64,000 nt of DNA from Microbacterium saperdae (GCF_006716345.1 NZ_VFOX01000001.1:1054001-1118000); one strand, 5' to 3'; counted from the stretch's first letter, positions 1-9,426 are shown. The notes: generated by a model from the letters alone, not told the origin. Made by a program: numbers and translations.

Positions 1-910
1 CGTCGAGGTCGCGTGTCTCTCCCTCGGTATCGATCACGACGACTCGATCGCGGCCGTTCGTGCGGATGGCGACGGTCCGGCCGTCGGAGAGCGGCCGGAA
101 CCAGCGGTTGCCGAGCACCCACAATCCGTAGCCGGTATCGGCATCGGCCGGTGCGATGAGCTCGGCCGGCGCGCTCGGGGAGAGGCCGTCGAGGTGCACG
201 CGATGCAGGAGCCAGCGCCCGGAGGGATCATCGGCGTAGAGCAGTGCATCGTCGGAGACCCATTCGGGTTGCAGAGCAGCCCGACTCGGCAGGGTCGCCA
301 CCTCGCGCCCGTCCACGGTGGCGAGGTGCACCGTGGCGGCGTCCCACGGCATCCGATCCCCACTCCACTGGACCCACGCGATCCGCGAGCCGTCGGGGGA
401 GAGCGCCGGATGCGCGAAGAACGCGGATCCCTCGGCGAACACCCGGATCGCTGCCGGATCGCCGGAGGCGGAGCCGTCCAGCGGAACGCCCACGATCGCG
501 CGTCGGTGCGGCGTAGACGTGAGGTCCTCGCGCACCGCGAGCAGACGGCCGTGTTGCCACCGCAGACCGCCGTGGGCCGGCCCCTCAGGCGTCAGCGGCG
601 TCGGCCCGCCGGCCGCGGGGAGGCGGTACACCCGCTGGTCCTTGGCGTCGACGAAGTACAGGGTGCCCTCGTCATCCGCCGTCCAGGCCCCTCCGCCGTA
701 TTCGTGCACTCGTGAGCGTGCACTCCAGGGAGCCGGCAGGACCTCTCGTCCGGTCGAGGACCGGACGGTGACACGACCGCCCTCGGCCGGTACGGACTCG
801 CCCCACCAGATGTCGTCGCCGACGAACCGCGCCCCGTCGATGCGCGGCGAGGAGGTGGCCACCGAAGCCGCAGAGAAGGGGGAGGGCCAGGACCCGTAGG
901 GCGAAGTCAT
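1..910 (-). CDS. S9-family (prolyl oligopeptidase-like) peptidase, N-terminal part
   Basis: This is the N-terminal ~303 residues of a serine peptidase of the S9 type; the gene runs off the left edge, so the C-terminal alpha/beta-hydrolase domain and catalytic triad are not in view. The visible part reads as the WD/TolB-like beta-propeller that precedes the catalytic domain, with motifs such as HEYGGGAW and short blade repeats (ALSPDGSRIAWV, YGLWVLGNRWFRPLSDGR). The family cleaves short peptides or acyl-amino acids, usually in the cytoplasm. The ATG at 910 is preceded by TAGGCT and a 6-base gap, so the mRNA is probably leaderless. Family assignment is good; substrate is unknown. Confidence 0.75.
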   Translation of the reverse strand, partial: MTSPYGSWPSPFSAASVATSSPRIDGARFVGDDIWWGESVPAEGGRVTVRSSTGREVLPAPWSARSRVHEYGGGAWTADDEGTLYFVDAKDQRVYRLPAAGGPTPLTPEGPAHGGLRWQHGRLLAVREDLTSTPHRRAIVGVPLDGSASGDPAAIRVFAEGSAFFAHPALSPDGSRIAWVQWSGDRMPWDAATVHLATVDGREVATLPSRAALQPEWVSDDALLYADDPSGRWLLHRVHLDGLSPSAPAELIAPADADTGYGLWVLGNRWFRPLSDGRTVAIRTNGRDRVVVIDTEGETRDLD

Positions 911-947
911 ACGTCGAGCCTATGCGGGCGTGGAGACCGTCACGGCG

Positions 948-1913
948 TCAGCGCTGCGGGATGAGCCGGGGCAGGACGCGCACCAGCATGACCATCACGA
1001 TGAGCTCCACCAGCGTCTGGGTGACCACGACCAGCGGTGCGAGTGCGAGGGCCGAGGGAAGCGCGAGCGCGAGAGGGAGGACCACGAGTGAGTTGCGCGT
1101 GACGCCGCTGAACGTCAGTGCGCGCGACGACGCCGCGTCGAGACGGGCGATGCGCGCCACGAGGATGCCGAGCACGACGAGGATGACGGCGAACGCGAGG
1201 TAGATCGGCGCGACCCTGGTGAGCGCCCCGAGCTGTGCACCCACTGCGCGCACCTGGGAGGCGACGACGATCAGGAGCGTCGCGCTCATGAGGGGCACCG
1301 TCGCGGCGAGCAGACCGCTCTCGATCGTGCGGACGAGGGAGTATCGACGTGCCAGCACCTGCACCAGGGCGGCGGCTGCCAGCGGGAGAAGGATCAAGAC
1401 GACGAAGGCCCGCACGAACGGCGCGCCGTCGATCAGCGCGGCGGCGTCCGGCCCGATGAACAGCAGGAGGTACAACGGCAGCAGCAGGATCTGGGCGAGC
1501 ATCAGCAGCGGGGCGGCGGCGAGCAGTTTGGTCGCGGACCCGCCGGCCAGTCCGGTGAAGACGATCACGTAGTCGACGCAGGGTGTGAGCAGCACCAGGA
1601 GCACGCCGATCAGCAAGGCGCTCTCGTCGGCCACGAAACGGGACAACGCGAAGACGACGATCGGGACCACTACGAAGTTGAGGAGTCCGAGCGCGCCGAG
1701 GAAGCGTGCATCGCGCAGGGAACCGCCGATCCGCCGGAAGGGGACGGAGAGGAACGTGACGAACAGCAGCACCCCGAGCACCGGTTCGATCGCGTACTCG
1801 AGAGCATCGCTGCCGGGAACGGCCAGGCCGACTCCGACGCCGCACAGGATCGCCGCCAGGAAGAGCGCGACCTGATGACGTTCCATCCAGGAAGTACGAG
1901 TCGTCTCAGTCAT
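948..1913 (-). CDS. BASS/ACR3-type arsenic-resistance or bile-acid:Na+ symporter-family permease
   Basis: A 321-residue integral membrane protein with about ten hydrophobic helices, typical in length for the BASS superfamily (ACR3 arsenite exporters and bile-acid:sodium symporters). A conserved-looking segment TPCVDYVIVFTGLAGG carries a cysteine inside a helix, at the place where ACR3 exporters have their essential Cys, so arsenite efflux is plausible. No arsR, arsC or other ars gene lies beside it, so the substrate is open. GTG at 1916 and ATG at 1913 are adjacent; the ATG is 8 bases after a TACAGT -10 (1922-1927 on this strand) and was chosen. The gene lies 34 bases downstream of the lexA stop region in the reverse direction of reading and is transcribed alongside it. 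Confidence 0.7.
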   Translation of the reverse strand: MTETTRTSWMERHQVALFLAAILCGVGVGLAVPGSDALEYAIEPVLGVLLFVTFLSVPFRRIGGSLRDARFLGALGLLNFVVVPIVVFALSRFVADESALLIGVLLVLLTPCVDYVIVFTGLAGGSATKLLAAAPLLMLAQILLLPLYLLLFIGPDAAALIDGAPFVRAFVVLILLPLAAAALVQVLARRYSLVRTIESGLLAATVPLMSATLLIVVASQVRAVGAQLGALTRVAPIYLAFAVILVVLGILVARIARLDAASSRALTFSGVTRNSLVVLPLALALPSALALAPLVVVTQTLVELIVMVMLVRVLPRLIPQR

Positions 1914-1966
1914 CACCTCCCACTGTACGGACGACGGCAGGCGGCCGGAGCATGTTGCGCCCGGGG

Positions 1967-2653
1967 TCAGACGGCGCGGAGCACGGCGACCACCTTGCCG
2001 AGCACCGTGGCCTCATCGCCGAGGATCGGTTCGAACGCCGAGTTGCGGGGCAGCAGCCACGTGTGCCCGTCGCGACGGCGGAAGGTCTTGACGGTCGCCT
2101 CGTCGTCGAGCATCGCCGCGACGATCTCACCGTTCTCCGCGCTGTTCTGCGAGCGGATGACGACCCAGTCGCCATCGCAGATCGCGGCGTCGATCATCGA
2201 CTCTCCCGAGACCTTGAGCATGAAGAGATCGCCCTTGCCCACGAGCTGACGGGGGAGGGGGAAGATCTCCTCGACCTGCTGCTCCGCGGTGATCGGCACT
2301 CCTGCGGCGATGCGACCCACGAGCGGCACCAGTGCCGCATCGCCGACCGGCGTCGCCACGTCGGCCGGGTTCTCGGTGCTGGAGCCGGGAAGGTCGATCA
2401 GCACCTCCATGGCCCTGGTCTTGCCGGGATCGCGGCGGAGGTAGCCGCTGAGCTCCAGCTGCCCGAGTTGGTGGGTGACGCTGGAGAGCGACTTGAGCCC
2501 GACCGCGTCGCCGATCTCGCGCATGCTCGGCGGGTAGCCCTGCTGGGCGATCGAGGCCTGGATGACCTCCAGGATCGCCATCTGCTTGGGGCTCAGGCTC
2601 TTCCGACGGCGCGTGCGCGGTGCCTCTGGCTCGGGGGCTGAGTTCTCGCTCAT
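1967..2653 (-). CDS. lexA: LexA repressor, SOS regulator
   Basis: 228-residue LexA: master repressor of the SOS DNA-damage response, autocleaving when RecA filaments form. The N-terminal winged helix-turn-helix (about residues 20-85, with [15 protein letters not shown]) binds operators; the C-terminal S24 protease-like domain contains the cleavage pair Ala117-Gly118 (RIAAGVPI), nucleophile Ser152 (GESM) and general-base Lys189 (ATVKTF). All functional residues are present. A GAAGGAG ribosome site precedes the ATG. It is divergent from a small LysM membrane protein across 310 bases, the arrangement seen for yneA/divS/chiZ-type SOS cell-division inhibitors. Autoregulation through sites in that gap is expected. 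Confidence 0.97.
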   Translation of the reverse strand: MSENSAPEPEAPRTRRRKSLSPKQMAILEVIQASIAQQGYPPSMREIGDAVGLKSLSSVTHQLGQLELSGYLRRDPGKTRAMEVLIDLPGSSTENPADVATPVGDAALVPLVGRIAAGVPITAEQQVEEIFPLPRQLVGKGDLFMLKVSGESMIDAAICDGDWVVIRSQNSAENGEIVAAMLDDEATVKTFRRRDGHTWLLPRNSAFEPILGDEATVLGKVVAVLRAV

Positions 2654-2963
2654 GATGCTCCTTCGGTACGCGTTTCCGACGCCGCTCTTCGAATGTCGGT
2701 GGCCCGTGGTGGGGTGTTCCTATCGAAACCGTATCCGAGAATCATGCGGATCTGGAAGATCTGTTCGAGCGTGTCGGCGGATTGGCGGGTGTGGTTTCGA
2801 AGAAAGCTTGACAGATGTTCGAACTCGAAGATACCTTCGGAACGTAGCTTCGCATTCAGCCCTCCCGGCCGAGAGCAGGATGCGAACGCTACGCCAACTT
2901 CCACCGGCCCGTGCGGCAGGTGGCTGATCCTCCCGGCAACGGGGCGACGCAGAGGAGCACACC
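2654..2963. promoter_or_regulatory. Divergent lexA / LysM-gene control region with degenerate SOS-box candidates
   Basis: 310 bases with no gene. Reading toward the LysM gene there is TTGACA at 2808-2813 and, 17-18 bases on, ATACCT/TACCTT (2831-2837), a plausible promoter. Its spacer and -10 hold GTTCGAAC (2817-2824) and CGAAGATACCTTCG (2826-2839); the second has the CGAA-N6-TTCG frame of the Gram-positive/actinobacterial LexA box (CGAAC-N4-GTTCG) but with the innermost bases changed. A weaker candidate with the same frame is TCGAAACCGTATCCGA (2723-2738), nearer lexA. No perfect consensus box was found, so the operators are inferred from position and partial symmetry. Confidence 0.45.
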
Positions 2964-3326
2964 ATGAGCACCATCACCTTCAGCACCGCAGCAGTCATCC
3001 CGGCCCGCCCGGCGACGCGTCTTCGGCTGACGGTTCGCGGTCGCCGCGTGCTGCTCGCTCTGGCGGCGGTGCCCCTCGCGGCGGGCATCGCGTTCGCCGC
3101 GATCAGCGGCGGCAGCGCCCTCGCCTCGAATGAGAGCACCGGCACGGTCAGTTTCGAGACGGTCACGGTCCTCCCGGGCGACACGCTGTGGTCCATCGCC
3201 AGCGAGATCGCGCCGACGGCCGACCCGCGTGAGGTCATCGGAGAGATCACGCGACTGAACGTCCTGCAGACCGGCGAGCTGCAGATCGGACAGTCGCTGT
3301 CGATCCCCGCGCAGTACACGAACTGA
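2964..3326 (+). CDS. Small LysM membrane protein, likely SOS-induced cell-division inhibitor (YneA/DivS/ChiZ-like)
   Basis: 120 residues: a basic cytoplasmic N-terminus (residues 1-28), one transmembrane helix or uncleaved signal (about 29-48), a short linker and one LysM peptidoglycan-binding domain (about 66-115, starting TVLPGDTLWSIASEI and ending GQSLSIP). This architecture, its length and its divergent position beside lexA match the YneA (Bacillus), DivS (Corynebacterium) and Rv2719c/ChiZ (Mycobacterium) group, which are unrelated-to-weakly-related SOS genes that delay division after DNA damage. A strong AGAGGAG ribosome site lies upstream. Function is inferred from architecture and neighbourhood; a generic LysM cell-wall protein is the alternative. 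Confidence 0.75.
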   Translation: MSTITFSTAAVIPARPATRLRLTVRGRRVLLALAAVPLAAGIAFAAISGGSALASNESTGTVSFETVTVLPGDTLWSIASEIAPTADPREVIGEITRLNVLQTGELQIGQSLSIPAQYTN

Positions 3327-3384
3327 CCGCAATCGAGCGTCACTCTGATCGCCTCGTCCCGCTGAGCGTTCTAGCATGGGAAGG

Positions 3385-4470
3385 GTGACCGCCTCACTCG
3401 ATGACCTGCCGCTTCGTGACGACCTTCGAGGGTTGACCCCGTACGGTGCCCCGCAGGCGCCGCTGCCGATCGCCCTCAACGTGAACGAGAACACGCATCC
3501 GATTCCGGACGAGGTGGCCAGCGACATCCTCGACGAGATCGCTGTCGCGATCCGCGATGTGAACCGTTACCCCGATCGGGAGTTCACCGCTCTCCGCGAA
3601 GGGTTCGCCGCTTACCTGGGCAACGGTCTGGAAGCGGAGGGCATCTGGGCGGGCAACGGGTCCAATGAGGTGCTGCAGCACATCCTGCAGGCTTTCGGCG
3701 GTCCGGGGCGCACCGCCTTCGGGTTCGCGCCGACCTACTCGATGTACCCGTTGATCGCGCAGGGGACCGGGGCCCGCTGGGTCGCGGGTACACGCCAACC
3801 CGACTACACGATCACGCCGGAGGAGGCGGCCGCGCAGGTGCGGGATGTCGATCCCGATGTCGTGCTGCTGTGCTCGCCGAACAACCCGACCGGTACGCCT
3901 CTCGGCCTCGACGTGGTCGAGGCCGTGTACGAGGTCGCGCGCGGTGTCGTGGTGGTCGATGAGGCCTACCAGGAGTTCGCCCCGCGTGACGCCCCCTCCG
4001 CGCTGTCGCTTCTGGCCGGTCGCCCGCGTCTGGCGGTCTCCCGCACCATGAGCAAGGCGTTCGCCTTCGCGGGCGCGCGCGTCGGCTACCTGGCAGCGGA
4101 CCCCGGTTTCATCGACGCGCTCCGTCTCGTGCGGCTGCCGTACCACCTGAGCGCGTTGACCCAGGCGGCGGCGGTCGCCGCGCTGCGCAACGCCGATGTC
4201 ATGCTAGGGATGGTCGATGAGATCGTCGAGCAGCGTGATCGGATCACGGCCACGCTCGAGGCCCTCGGCTACACGCCGCACGAGTCGTGGAGCAACTTCG
4301 TGCTGTTCGGCGGAGTGGCTGACCCGAAGGCGACCTGGCAGAAGCTCTACGACCAGGGCGTCCTGATCCGTGACGTCGGCATCCCCGGACACCTGCGTGT
4401 CACGGCGGGCACCGAGGCCGAGACCACGGCGTTCCTCGACGCGCTGGCCTCGATAGACTCGGCATCATGA
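3385..4470 (+). CDS. hisC: Histidinol-phosphate aminotransferase
   Basis: 361-residue fold-type I PLP aminotransferase converting imidazole-acetol phosphate and glutamate to histidinol phosphate in histidine synthesis. Visible family features are the substrate/PLP motifs [32 protein letters not shown] and the PLP lysine in [14 protein letters not shown] (about residue 224). The start was set at GTG 3385: it lies 7 bases after TAGCAT (3372-3377), the leaderless spacing repeated in this window, and begins just before the conserved N-terminus; an in-frame ATG at 3376 overlaps that -10. First gene of hisC-hisB-hisH, joined to hisB by an ATGA overlap. Confidence 0.95.
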   Translation: MTASLDDLPLRDDLRGLTPYGAPQAPLPIALNVNENTHPIPDEVASDILDEIAVAIRDVNRYPDREFTALREGFAAYLGNGLEAEGIWAGNGSNEVLQHILQAFGGPGRTAFGFAPTYSMYPLIAQGTGARWVAGTRQPDYTITPEEAAAQVRDVDPDVVLLCSPNNPTGTPLGLDVVEAVYEVARGVVVVDEAYQEFAPRDAPSALSLLAGRPRLAVSRTMSKAFAFAGARVGYLAADPGFIDALRLVRLPYHLSALTQAAAVAALRNADVMLGMVDEIVEQRDRITATLEALGYTPHESWSNFVLFGGVADPKATWQKLYDQGVLIRDVGIPGHLRVTAGTEAETTAFLDALASIDSAS

Positions 4471-5084
4471 GCAGCCTCGCCCTGACCCCGCGCACCGCGA
4501 GCCGCGTGCGCGGCACGTCGGAGTCCACCGTCGAACTCGAACTCAACCTCGATGGCACCGGTGCGAGCCGCATCGACACGTCCGTGCCGTTCTTCGACCA
4601 CATGCTCACCGCTTTCGCGAAGCACTCGCTGACCGATCTCACGGTGCGGGCATCCGGCGACACCCACATCGACGCCCACCACACCGTGGAGGACGTGTCG
4701 ATCGTGCTCGGCCAGGCGATCCTCGAGGCGCTGGGCGACAAGTCCGGCATCTCCCGCTACGGAGACGCCCTGGTACCGCTCGACGAGGCCCTCGCGCAGG
4801 CCGTGGTCGACATCTCCGGGCGCCCGTACCTCGTGCACGAGGGTGAACCGGTCGGTTTCGAACACCACCTCATCGGCGGGCACTTCACCGGCTCGCTCGT
4901 GCGTCACTCCTTCGAGGCCATCGCCTTCAACGCAGGACTCACGGTGCACGTGCGCGTGCTCGGAGGACGCGATCCGCACCACATCGCCGAGGCGGAGTAC
5001 AAGGCGTTCGCGCGGGCGTTCCGCCAGGCCAAGGCGCTCGACCCGCTCGTCGAGGGAATTCCCTCCACCAAGGGTGCGCTGTGA
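4467..5084 (+). CDS. hisB: Imidazoleglycerol-phosphate dehydratase
   Basis: 205-residue HisB, single-function form, dehydrating imidazole-glycerol phosphate to imidazole-acetol phosphate. The manganese-binding signature is visible: [24 protein letters not shown] and the second copy [15 protein letters not shown] with [16 protein letters not shown]. Length equals the usual monofunctional enzyme; there is no HisN phosphatase fusion. The ATG overlaps the hisC stop (ATGA), and the stop is overlapped by the GTG of hisH, so the three genes are translationally coupled. Confidence 0.97.
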   Translation: MSSLALTPRTASRVRGTSESTVELELNLDGTGASRIDTSVPFFDHMLTAFAKHSLTDLTVRASGDTHIDAHHTVEDVSIVLGQAILEALGDKSGISRYGDALVPLDEALAQAVVDISGRPYLVHEGEPVGFEHHLIGGHFTGSLVRHSFEAIAFNAGLTVHVRVLGGRDPHHIAEAEYKAFARAFRQAKALDPLVEGIPSTKGAL

Positions 5085-5719
5085 CGCGCACTCCGAAGGT
5101 CGCGGTCTTCGACTACGAGTCGGGGAACGTGCATTCTGCCGTCAAGGCTCTCGCCGCTGCGGGCGCCGATGCGGTGCTCACGCGCAACCGTGCCGAGGCG
5201 CTCGAGGCCGACGGCCTGGTCGTGCCCGGCGTCGGCGCGTTCGCGGCGGTGCGTGACGCACTGCACGCGCACGGAGGAGACGAGATCATCGATCGGCGCC
5301 TCGCCGGTGGACGGCCGGTGCTCGGGATCTGCGTCGGCATGCAGGTGCTCTTCGCCCACGGCGTCGAGCGCGGCGTCGATTCGGAGGGTCTCGGCGAGTG
5401 GCCGGGAGCCGTGACGGAGCTGAACGCGCCCGTCCTCCCGCACATGGGCTGGAACACGGTGAGCCCGGGCGACGACAGCGTACTGTTCCGCGGAATCGAG
5501 GAGGAGCGGTTCTACTTCGTGCACTCCTACGGTGCGCAGTCGTGGGAGCTCGACGTCATTCCGCCCTTCCCGCAGCCGGTGCTGACATGGACCACGTACG
5601 GCGATCCGTTCCTCGCAGCCGTCGAGAACGGACCGCTCTCCGCCACGCAGTTCCACCCGGAGAAGTCCGGAGAGGCCGGCATCCAGCTCCTGCGGAACTG
5701 GATCGGCAGCCTGAGCTGA
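5081..5719 (+). CDS. hisH: Imidazole glycerol phosphate synthase, glutamine amidotransferase subunit
   Basis: 212-residue class-I glutamine amidotransferase that feeds ammonia to HisF. The nucleophile elbow [10 protein letters not shown] has Cys84, and [13 protein letters not shown] near the C-terminus supplies the His-Glu pair. The N-terminal [15 protein letters not shown] matches HisH. The GTG start overlaps hisB (GTGA). hisF is not in the window: directly after hisH a gene on the opposite strand interrupts the cluster and the pathway resumes with priA. hisF presumably lies elsewhere. Confidence 0.96.
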   Translation: MTRTPKVAVFDYESGNVHSAVKALAAAGADAVLTRNRAEALEADGLVVPGVGAFAAVRDALHAHGGDEIIDRRLAGGRPVLGICVGMQVLFAHGVERGVDSEGLGEWPGAVTELNAPVLPHMGWNTVSPGDDSVLFRGIEEERFYFVHSYGAQSWELDVIPPFPQPVLTWTTYGDPFLAAVENGPLSATQFHPEKSGEAGIQLLRNWIGSLS

Positions 5720-5740
5720 ACCCCGGCGACGCCTGACGGG

Positions 5741-7168
5741 TCAGAAACCGCGGGCGACGGCTGCTGCGGCGGACAGCCACGCCCGCTGGGCGCGTTTGTT
5801 GAGCGCGCCGTACCGCAGGGGACCGTCGACCATCTCGTGATCGAACGGGATGCTGACGACCTCGCGCGACAGGGAGCGGTACCCGCTCGTGACGTGATCG
5901 AGCTCGGCGGCCGTCGCCTTCGGATCCGCCTGGGAGACCACGGCGACGGACTCGCGCGCGAGACGCGCGGACCGCTCGTCGCGTTCCTCCAGGGCCTCGA
6001 TGAGCAGGGCGCCGGCCTCGGCGTGGTCCGCGCGCGTCGTGGTCGCGATGACGAGCTGATCCGCGTGATCGATCATGCGCAGCCACATCGGGTCCGACTC
6101 GTCGTTGCCGGAGTCGATGACGATCAACCGGTAGAACTTCGAGGCGACGGCGTGGATCGCATCGACGTCGGTCGGGCTCAGGCGGTTCTCGTGCGCGAGC
6201 CTGATCGGCTTCGACCGCAGCACGTCGTACTTCTCGCGCGGCTGATGGTGCATGAAATGCGCGAGATCCGCGGACTGCGCTCCGGTGCCCAGCAGTCTCC
6301 CGGCCTCCGGCAGCAGTTCCAGCAGCGTGCGATCATGCGCGCCCGTGTCGGTTCGCCATCCCAGGGTCCCGCGCGTCTGGTTGTTGTCCCACGCGAGCAC
6401 GCCGGCACCGCCGTAGCGGGCGAACACGGCGGAGAGGAGGACGGTCGTCGGCGTCTTCCCGGCGCCGCCCTTGCCGTTCACGACCGCGATCGTGCGCGGC
6501 CCCGGCCAGTGCTGGCTCACCGCGAGTTCGTCGTCACGGGCCGACTGCTCGTCCGCCGAGGGGCGGATGCGCAGGCCGAGGCGGTTGAGGGCGCCACGGG
6601 CGCCTTCGCGCGCGGGCTCCTCGGGGCGTTCGGTCTGCAGGAAGGAATCCCGCTCGCGCACCCGCTGTTCCCGACGCGATGCCGGTTCGATGAGCGTGGG
6701 CGCGGATGACGCGGGTGCAGGAGAGGTCGGTGCGGAGGATGCGCCCGACATGGGTGTCTGCGCGCCGGGCGTCGGTGGTGACGGCATCCGCGGGACGGGT
6801 GCCGTCGGGGTCGCAATGCTGGGCGCGGCCGGACGGCGGGGCACGGTGTCGGTGGGCACGGTGTCGGTGGGTGCGGTCTCGGGCGCAGCGAGAGGCGGCG
6901 GCGAAGACGGCACCGCAGGCGAGGCCACAGGTGTCGGGGGCAGCGGGCGCGGGGGAGCGGCGATATCCGGAGCACGGTCCACGCGCGCGTCGGCGCGTGT
7001 GCGGCGGTACGGCGGCTGAGCCGGCGGAGCGGGGGTCGTCGTCGGCCGGGGAGGAACCGCAGGGGCGTCGGTCGGGAAGAGCGGGACCGACTCGACGAGC
7101 GGGGCCCGGTCATCGCGTCGACGCGCGTCGGCACCCGGCGTGGCTTCTTCGTGCGGTCCGGACATCAT
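5741..7168 (-). CDS. Proline-rich ParA/MinD-like deviant Walker ATPase
   Basis: 475 residues in two parts. Residues 1-165 are low-complexity, rich in Pro, Ala and Thr (disordered), followed by a charged linker. Residues about 220-475 form a MinD/ParA-type ATPase: P-loop NGKGGAGKTPTT (232-239), then WDNNQTRGTLGW where these proteins keep an Asp, then LIVIDSGND as Walker B-like strand. The Walker A has Pro where ParA normally has a second Thr. Similar Pro-rich ParA-like proteins (for example EspI of mycobacterial type VII secretion) exist, but no secretion gene is nearby. It sits head-on inside the his cluster. ATG 7165 is an alternative start, 8 bases after TAGGCT. Confidence 0.7.
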   Translation of the reverse strand: MMSGPHEEATPGADARRRDDRAPLVESVPLFPTDAPAVPPRPTTTPAPPAQPPYRRTRADARVDRAPDIAAPPRPLPPTPVASPAVPSSPPPLAAPETAPTDTVPTDTVPRRPAAPSIATPTAPVPRMPSPPTPGAQTPMSGASSAPTSPAPASSAPTLIEPASRREQRVRERDSFLQTERPEEPAREGARGALNRLGLRIRPSADEQSARDDELAVSQHWPGPRTIAVVNGKGGAGKTPTTVLLSAVFARYGGAGVLAWDNNQTRGTLGWRTDTGAHDRTLLELLPEAGRLLGTGAQSADLAHFMHHQPREKYDVLRSKPIRLAHENRLSPTDVDAIHAVASKFYRLIVIDSGNDESDPMWLRMIDHADQLVIATTTRADHAEAGALLIEALEERDERSARLARESVAVVSQADPKATAAELDHVTSGYRSLSREVVSIPFDHEMVDGPLRYGALNKRAQRAWLSAAAAVARGF

Positions 7169-7305
7169 GCCTCAGCCTATCCCGTGCCCTTCCGTTGCAT
7201 TTCTCCTGCATTTGGAGGGGGACCGGGGTCGCGATACCCTCGGTTCTCGTGCGTCCGTGACGGGTGTGCTCGGACCGCTGATCTGAATCCTCACCTTAGG
7301 AACCC

Positions 7306-8052
7306 ATGAACGACTTCGCGCAGTCTCCCTCACTCATGCTTCTCCCGGCCGTCGATGTCGCCGGCGGGAAGGCCGTTCGCCTCACGCAGGGCGAAGCGGG
7401 CACCGAGACCAACTACGGCGACCCGCTGGACGCCGCAGGGGAGTGGGTCGCGCAGGGCGCGAAGTGGATCCACCTCGTCGACCTCGACGCGGCGTTCGGC
7501 CGCGGAACCAATGCGCCCATCCTGCGCAAGGTCATCAAGCAGTACCGCGGCGTCAACATCGAGCTGTCCGGCGGCATCCGTGACGATGCGACGCTCGAGG
7601 CTGCGCTCGAGAGCGGCGCGACCCGCATCAACCTCGGCACCGCAGCACTCGAGAACCCGGAGTGGGCGGCCGACGTGATCGGCCGCTACGGCGAGGCGAT
7701 CGCGGTCGGACTCGACGTGCGCGGCACGACGCTGGCAGCGCGCGGCTGGACCAAGGAGGGCGGTGACCTCTGGGAGGTCCTTGACCGCCTCGAGGATGCC
7801 GGATGCAGCCGCTACGTCGTCACCGACGTCACGAAGGACGGCACGTTGCGCGGACCGAACCTCGAACTGCTGCGCGAGGTCGCCTCGCGCACCCCGAAGC
7901 CGGTCGTGGCCTCGGGAGGAATCTCGAACCTCGACGACATCGCGGCACTCCGCGAGCTCGTGCCCCTCGGCGTCGAGGGTGCCATCGTCGGCAAGGCTCT
8001 CTACGCCGGTGCGTTCACACTGGCCGAGGCGCTGGATGTCGCAGGGGACTGA
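7306..8052 (+). CDS. priA: Bifunctional HisA/TrpF isomerase (PriA)
   Basis: 248-residue (beta/alpha)8 ProFAR isomerase. In Actinobacteria this protein (PriA) usually performs both the HisA step of histidine synthesis and the phosphoribosylanthranilate isomerase step of tryptophan synthesis. Hallmarks: [19 protein letters not shown] with the first catalytic Asp, [40 protein letters not shown] with the second catalytic Asp, and [12 protein letters not shown]. Separated from hisH by the opposite-strand ATPase, it has its own leader; a TACCCT hexamer about 7236 is a possible -10 and TTAGGA precedes the ATG. The bifunctional role is inferred from phylum-wide practice. Confidence 0.93.
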   Translation: MNDFAQSPSLMLLPAVDVAGGKAVRLTQGEAGTETNYGDPLDAAGEWVAQGAKWIHLVDLDAAFGRGTNAPILRKVIKQYRGVNIELSGGIRDDATLEAALESGATRINLGTAALENPEWAADVIGRYGEAIAVGLDVRGTTLAARGWTKEGGDLWEVLDRLEDAGCSRYVVTDVTKDGTLRGPNLELLREVASRTPKPVVASGGISNLDDIAALRELVPLGVEGAIVGKALYAGAFTLAEALDVAGD

Positions 8053-8860
8053 CGACGCCTGCGGGCACGGCGACCACAGTCACAGCGACCACGGTCACGC
8101 TCCCGCGAACCCCGGCGACTCCGCAGGCGTCCCGTGGGAGGGGCGCAGCTTCGAGTCGAACCCGCATGCCGCGGATGACGGCTCCGCCGACCCCGCACTG
8201 CTCGCGGCACTCCTGCGCTTCCGTGCGGGGCAGGGCAGCCAGGTCGAGGTCGTCGACGCCTTCCGTTCCGCACGCGTACTGATCCCGCTCATCGCCGAGA
8301 AGGGCGAGGAGGGCATCGCGCCGAACGGTCTCGCCGTCGACAAGACGCAGGAGCTGTCGATCGTGACCGTGGCCGCTCCCGACGGGCGTCGCGTGCAACC
8401 GGTGTTCTCCTCGGTCGAGGCGATGCAGAAGTGGGATCCCGCGGCGCGACCGATCCCGGTGGAGGCGCTGCGTGCCGCCCTGGCGGCGTCCGCGGAGGAC
8501 ACCGATCTCATCGTGCTCGATCCGACCTCGGACACCGAGTTCATCTTCCGACGTCCGGCGGTCTGGGCGATCGCTCAAGAGCACCCCTGGGAGCCGAGCT
8601 TCCTCTCTGCCGAGGTGTTCACCGCGCTGCAGGAGAGCGTCGCGCATGAGCTCGCCGTGATCGATGTCGCTGTCGCCCCCGGCGATCCGGATGCCCGCCT
8701 GCGTGGGCCCGAGCTCGTCGTGGTCCTGGAGCTGGTCGACGGGCTCGAGCGCGAGGTCCTCGACGCCGTGTTGTCCCGCCTGGCTCAGCGGTGGGCGTCC
8801 GACGACAGGATCGCCGTCCTGGCGGACTCCCTGACCGTCAAGCTCCGCCGCAGCGCCTGA
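8036..8860 (+). CDS. SseB-family protein
   Basis: 274 residues resembling the SseB N-terminal domain family, a group of cytoplasmic proteins of unknown biochemical role named after enhanced serine sensitivity in E. coli. Recognisable pieces: [52 protein letters not shown] and [24 protein letters not shown]. The start ATG at 8036 lies 17 bases inside priA with GAGG 6 bases upstream, so translation is coupled to priA. The first 25 residues contain a His-rich stretch ([13 protein letters not shown]) that could bind metal. The family assignment is fairly firm; function is unknown. Confidence 0.8.
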   Translation: MSQGTDDACGHGDHSHSDHGHAPANPGDSAGVPWEGRSFESNPHAADDGSADPALLAALLRFRAGQGSQVEVVDAFRSARVLIPLIAEKGEEGIAPNGLAVDKTQELSIVTVAAPDGRRVQPVFSSVEAMQKWDPAARPIPVEALRAALAASAEDTDLIVLDPTSDTEFIFRRPAVWAIAQEHPWEPSFLSAEVFTALQESVAHELAVIDVAVAPGDPDARLRGPELVVVLELVDGLEREVLDAVLSRLAQRWASDDRIAVLADSLTVKLRRSA

Positions 8861-8913
8861 AATCTGTTCGCCTGCCTCAGCCCGCTGTCAGCTGATGCGA
8901 CCGCGAAGCGGGC

Positions 8914-8991
8914 CGGGACGTCGCGGAGTGAGCATCGGGAGGGGCCCGCGAAGCGGGAGGGTCCCCGTTCTGCGAACGAAGAGACGTCCCG
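8914..8991. terminator. Inverted-repeat element between convergent genes, probable bidirectional terminator
   Basis: Between the SseB-like gene and the convergent DUF1844 gene, CGGGACGTC (8914-8922) pairs with GACGTCCCG (8983-8991). Inside the loop is a second hairpin, GGGG-CCCGC-gaa-GCGGG with a distal CCCC. There is no U-tract on either strand. It may end both transcripts or be a dispersed palindromic element. Confidence 0.5.
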
Positions 8992-9013
8992 ACCCGCGGA
9001 GCGAACCGGAAAC

Positions 9014-9409
9014 CTAGTTGACCGGCCCCGTCCACTTCTCGCCCGGTCCCTTGCCGATGGGGTCGGGGATGACGGAGGCTTCGCGGAACGCGAGCTGCAG
9101 GGAGCGCAGACCATCGCGCAGCGACCGCGCGTGCATGTCGCTGATCTCCGGGGCGCCGGCGGTGATGAGCCCGGCGAGGGAGTTGATGAGCTTGCGCGCC
9201 TCGTCGAGGTCGAGCTGTGCCGCGGCGTCGGGTTCGTCGGCCAGGCCGAGCTTCACTGCAGCGGCACTCATGAGGTGCACGGCGGCGGTCGTGATCACCT
9301 CGACGGCGGGAACGTCGGCGATGTCACGGGTGGCGGATGCCGCTGCTTCCTCCTGCCGTGCCCAGCGCTCTTCCCGCTCGCGGTCTGCCTCGTGGCCCTG
9401 AGTCGTCAC
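9014..9409 (-). CDS. DUF1844-domain protein
   Basis: 131 residues of the DUF1844 type, a small family widely found near infC in Actinobacteria and of unknown function. The N-terminal 35 residues are highly charged; the conserved core runs from AAVHLMSAAAVKLGL through LDEARKLINSLAGLI to LRSLQLAFREA. The GTG at 9409 was chosen because an AGGCGA ribosome site precedes it and the upstream in-frame extension to 9520 has no conserved look. The gene points away from infC and is convergent with the SseB-like gene. Confidence 0.8.
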   Translation of the reverse strand: MTTQGHEADREREERWARQEEAAASATRDIADVPAVEVITTAAVHLMSAAAVKLGLADEPDAAAQLDLDEARKLINSLAGLITAGAPEISDMHARSLRDGLRSLQLAFREASVIPDPIGKGPGEKWTGPVN

Positions 9410-9426
9410 TTCGCCTTGCTTTCTGT

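Noticed and set aside
5741..7168. Horizontal insertion of the ParA-like gene into the his operon
   Set aside because: No flanking repeats, integrase or composition shift visible; kept only as an unusual arrangement.
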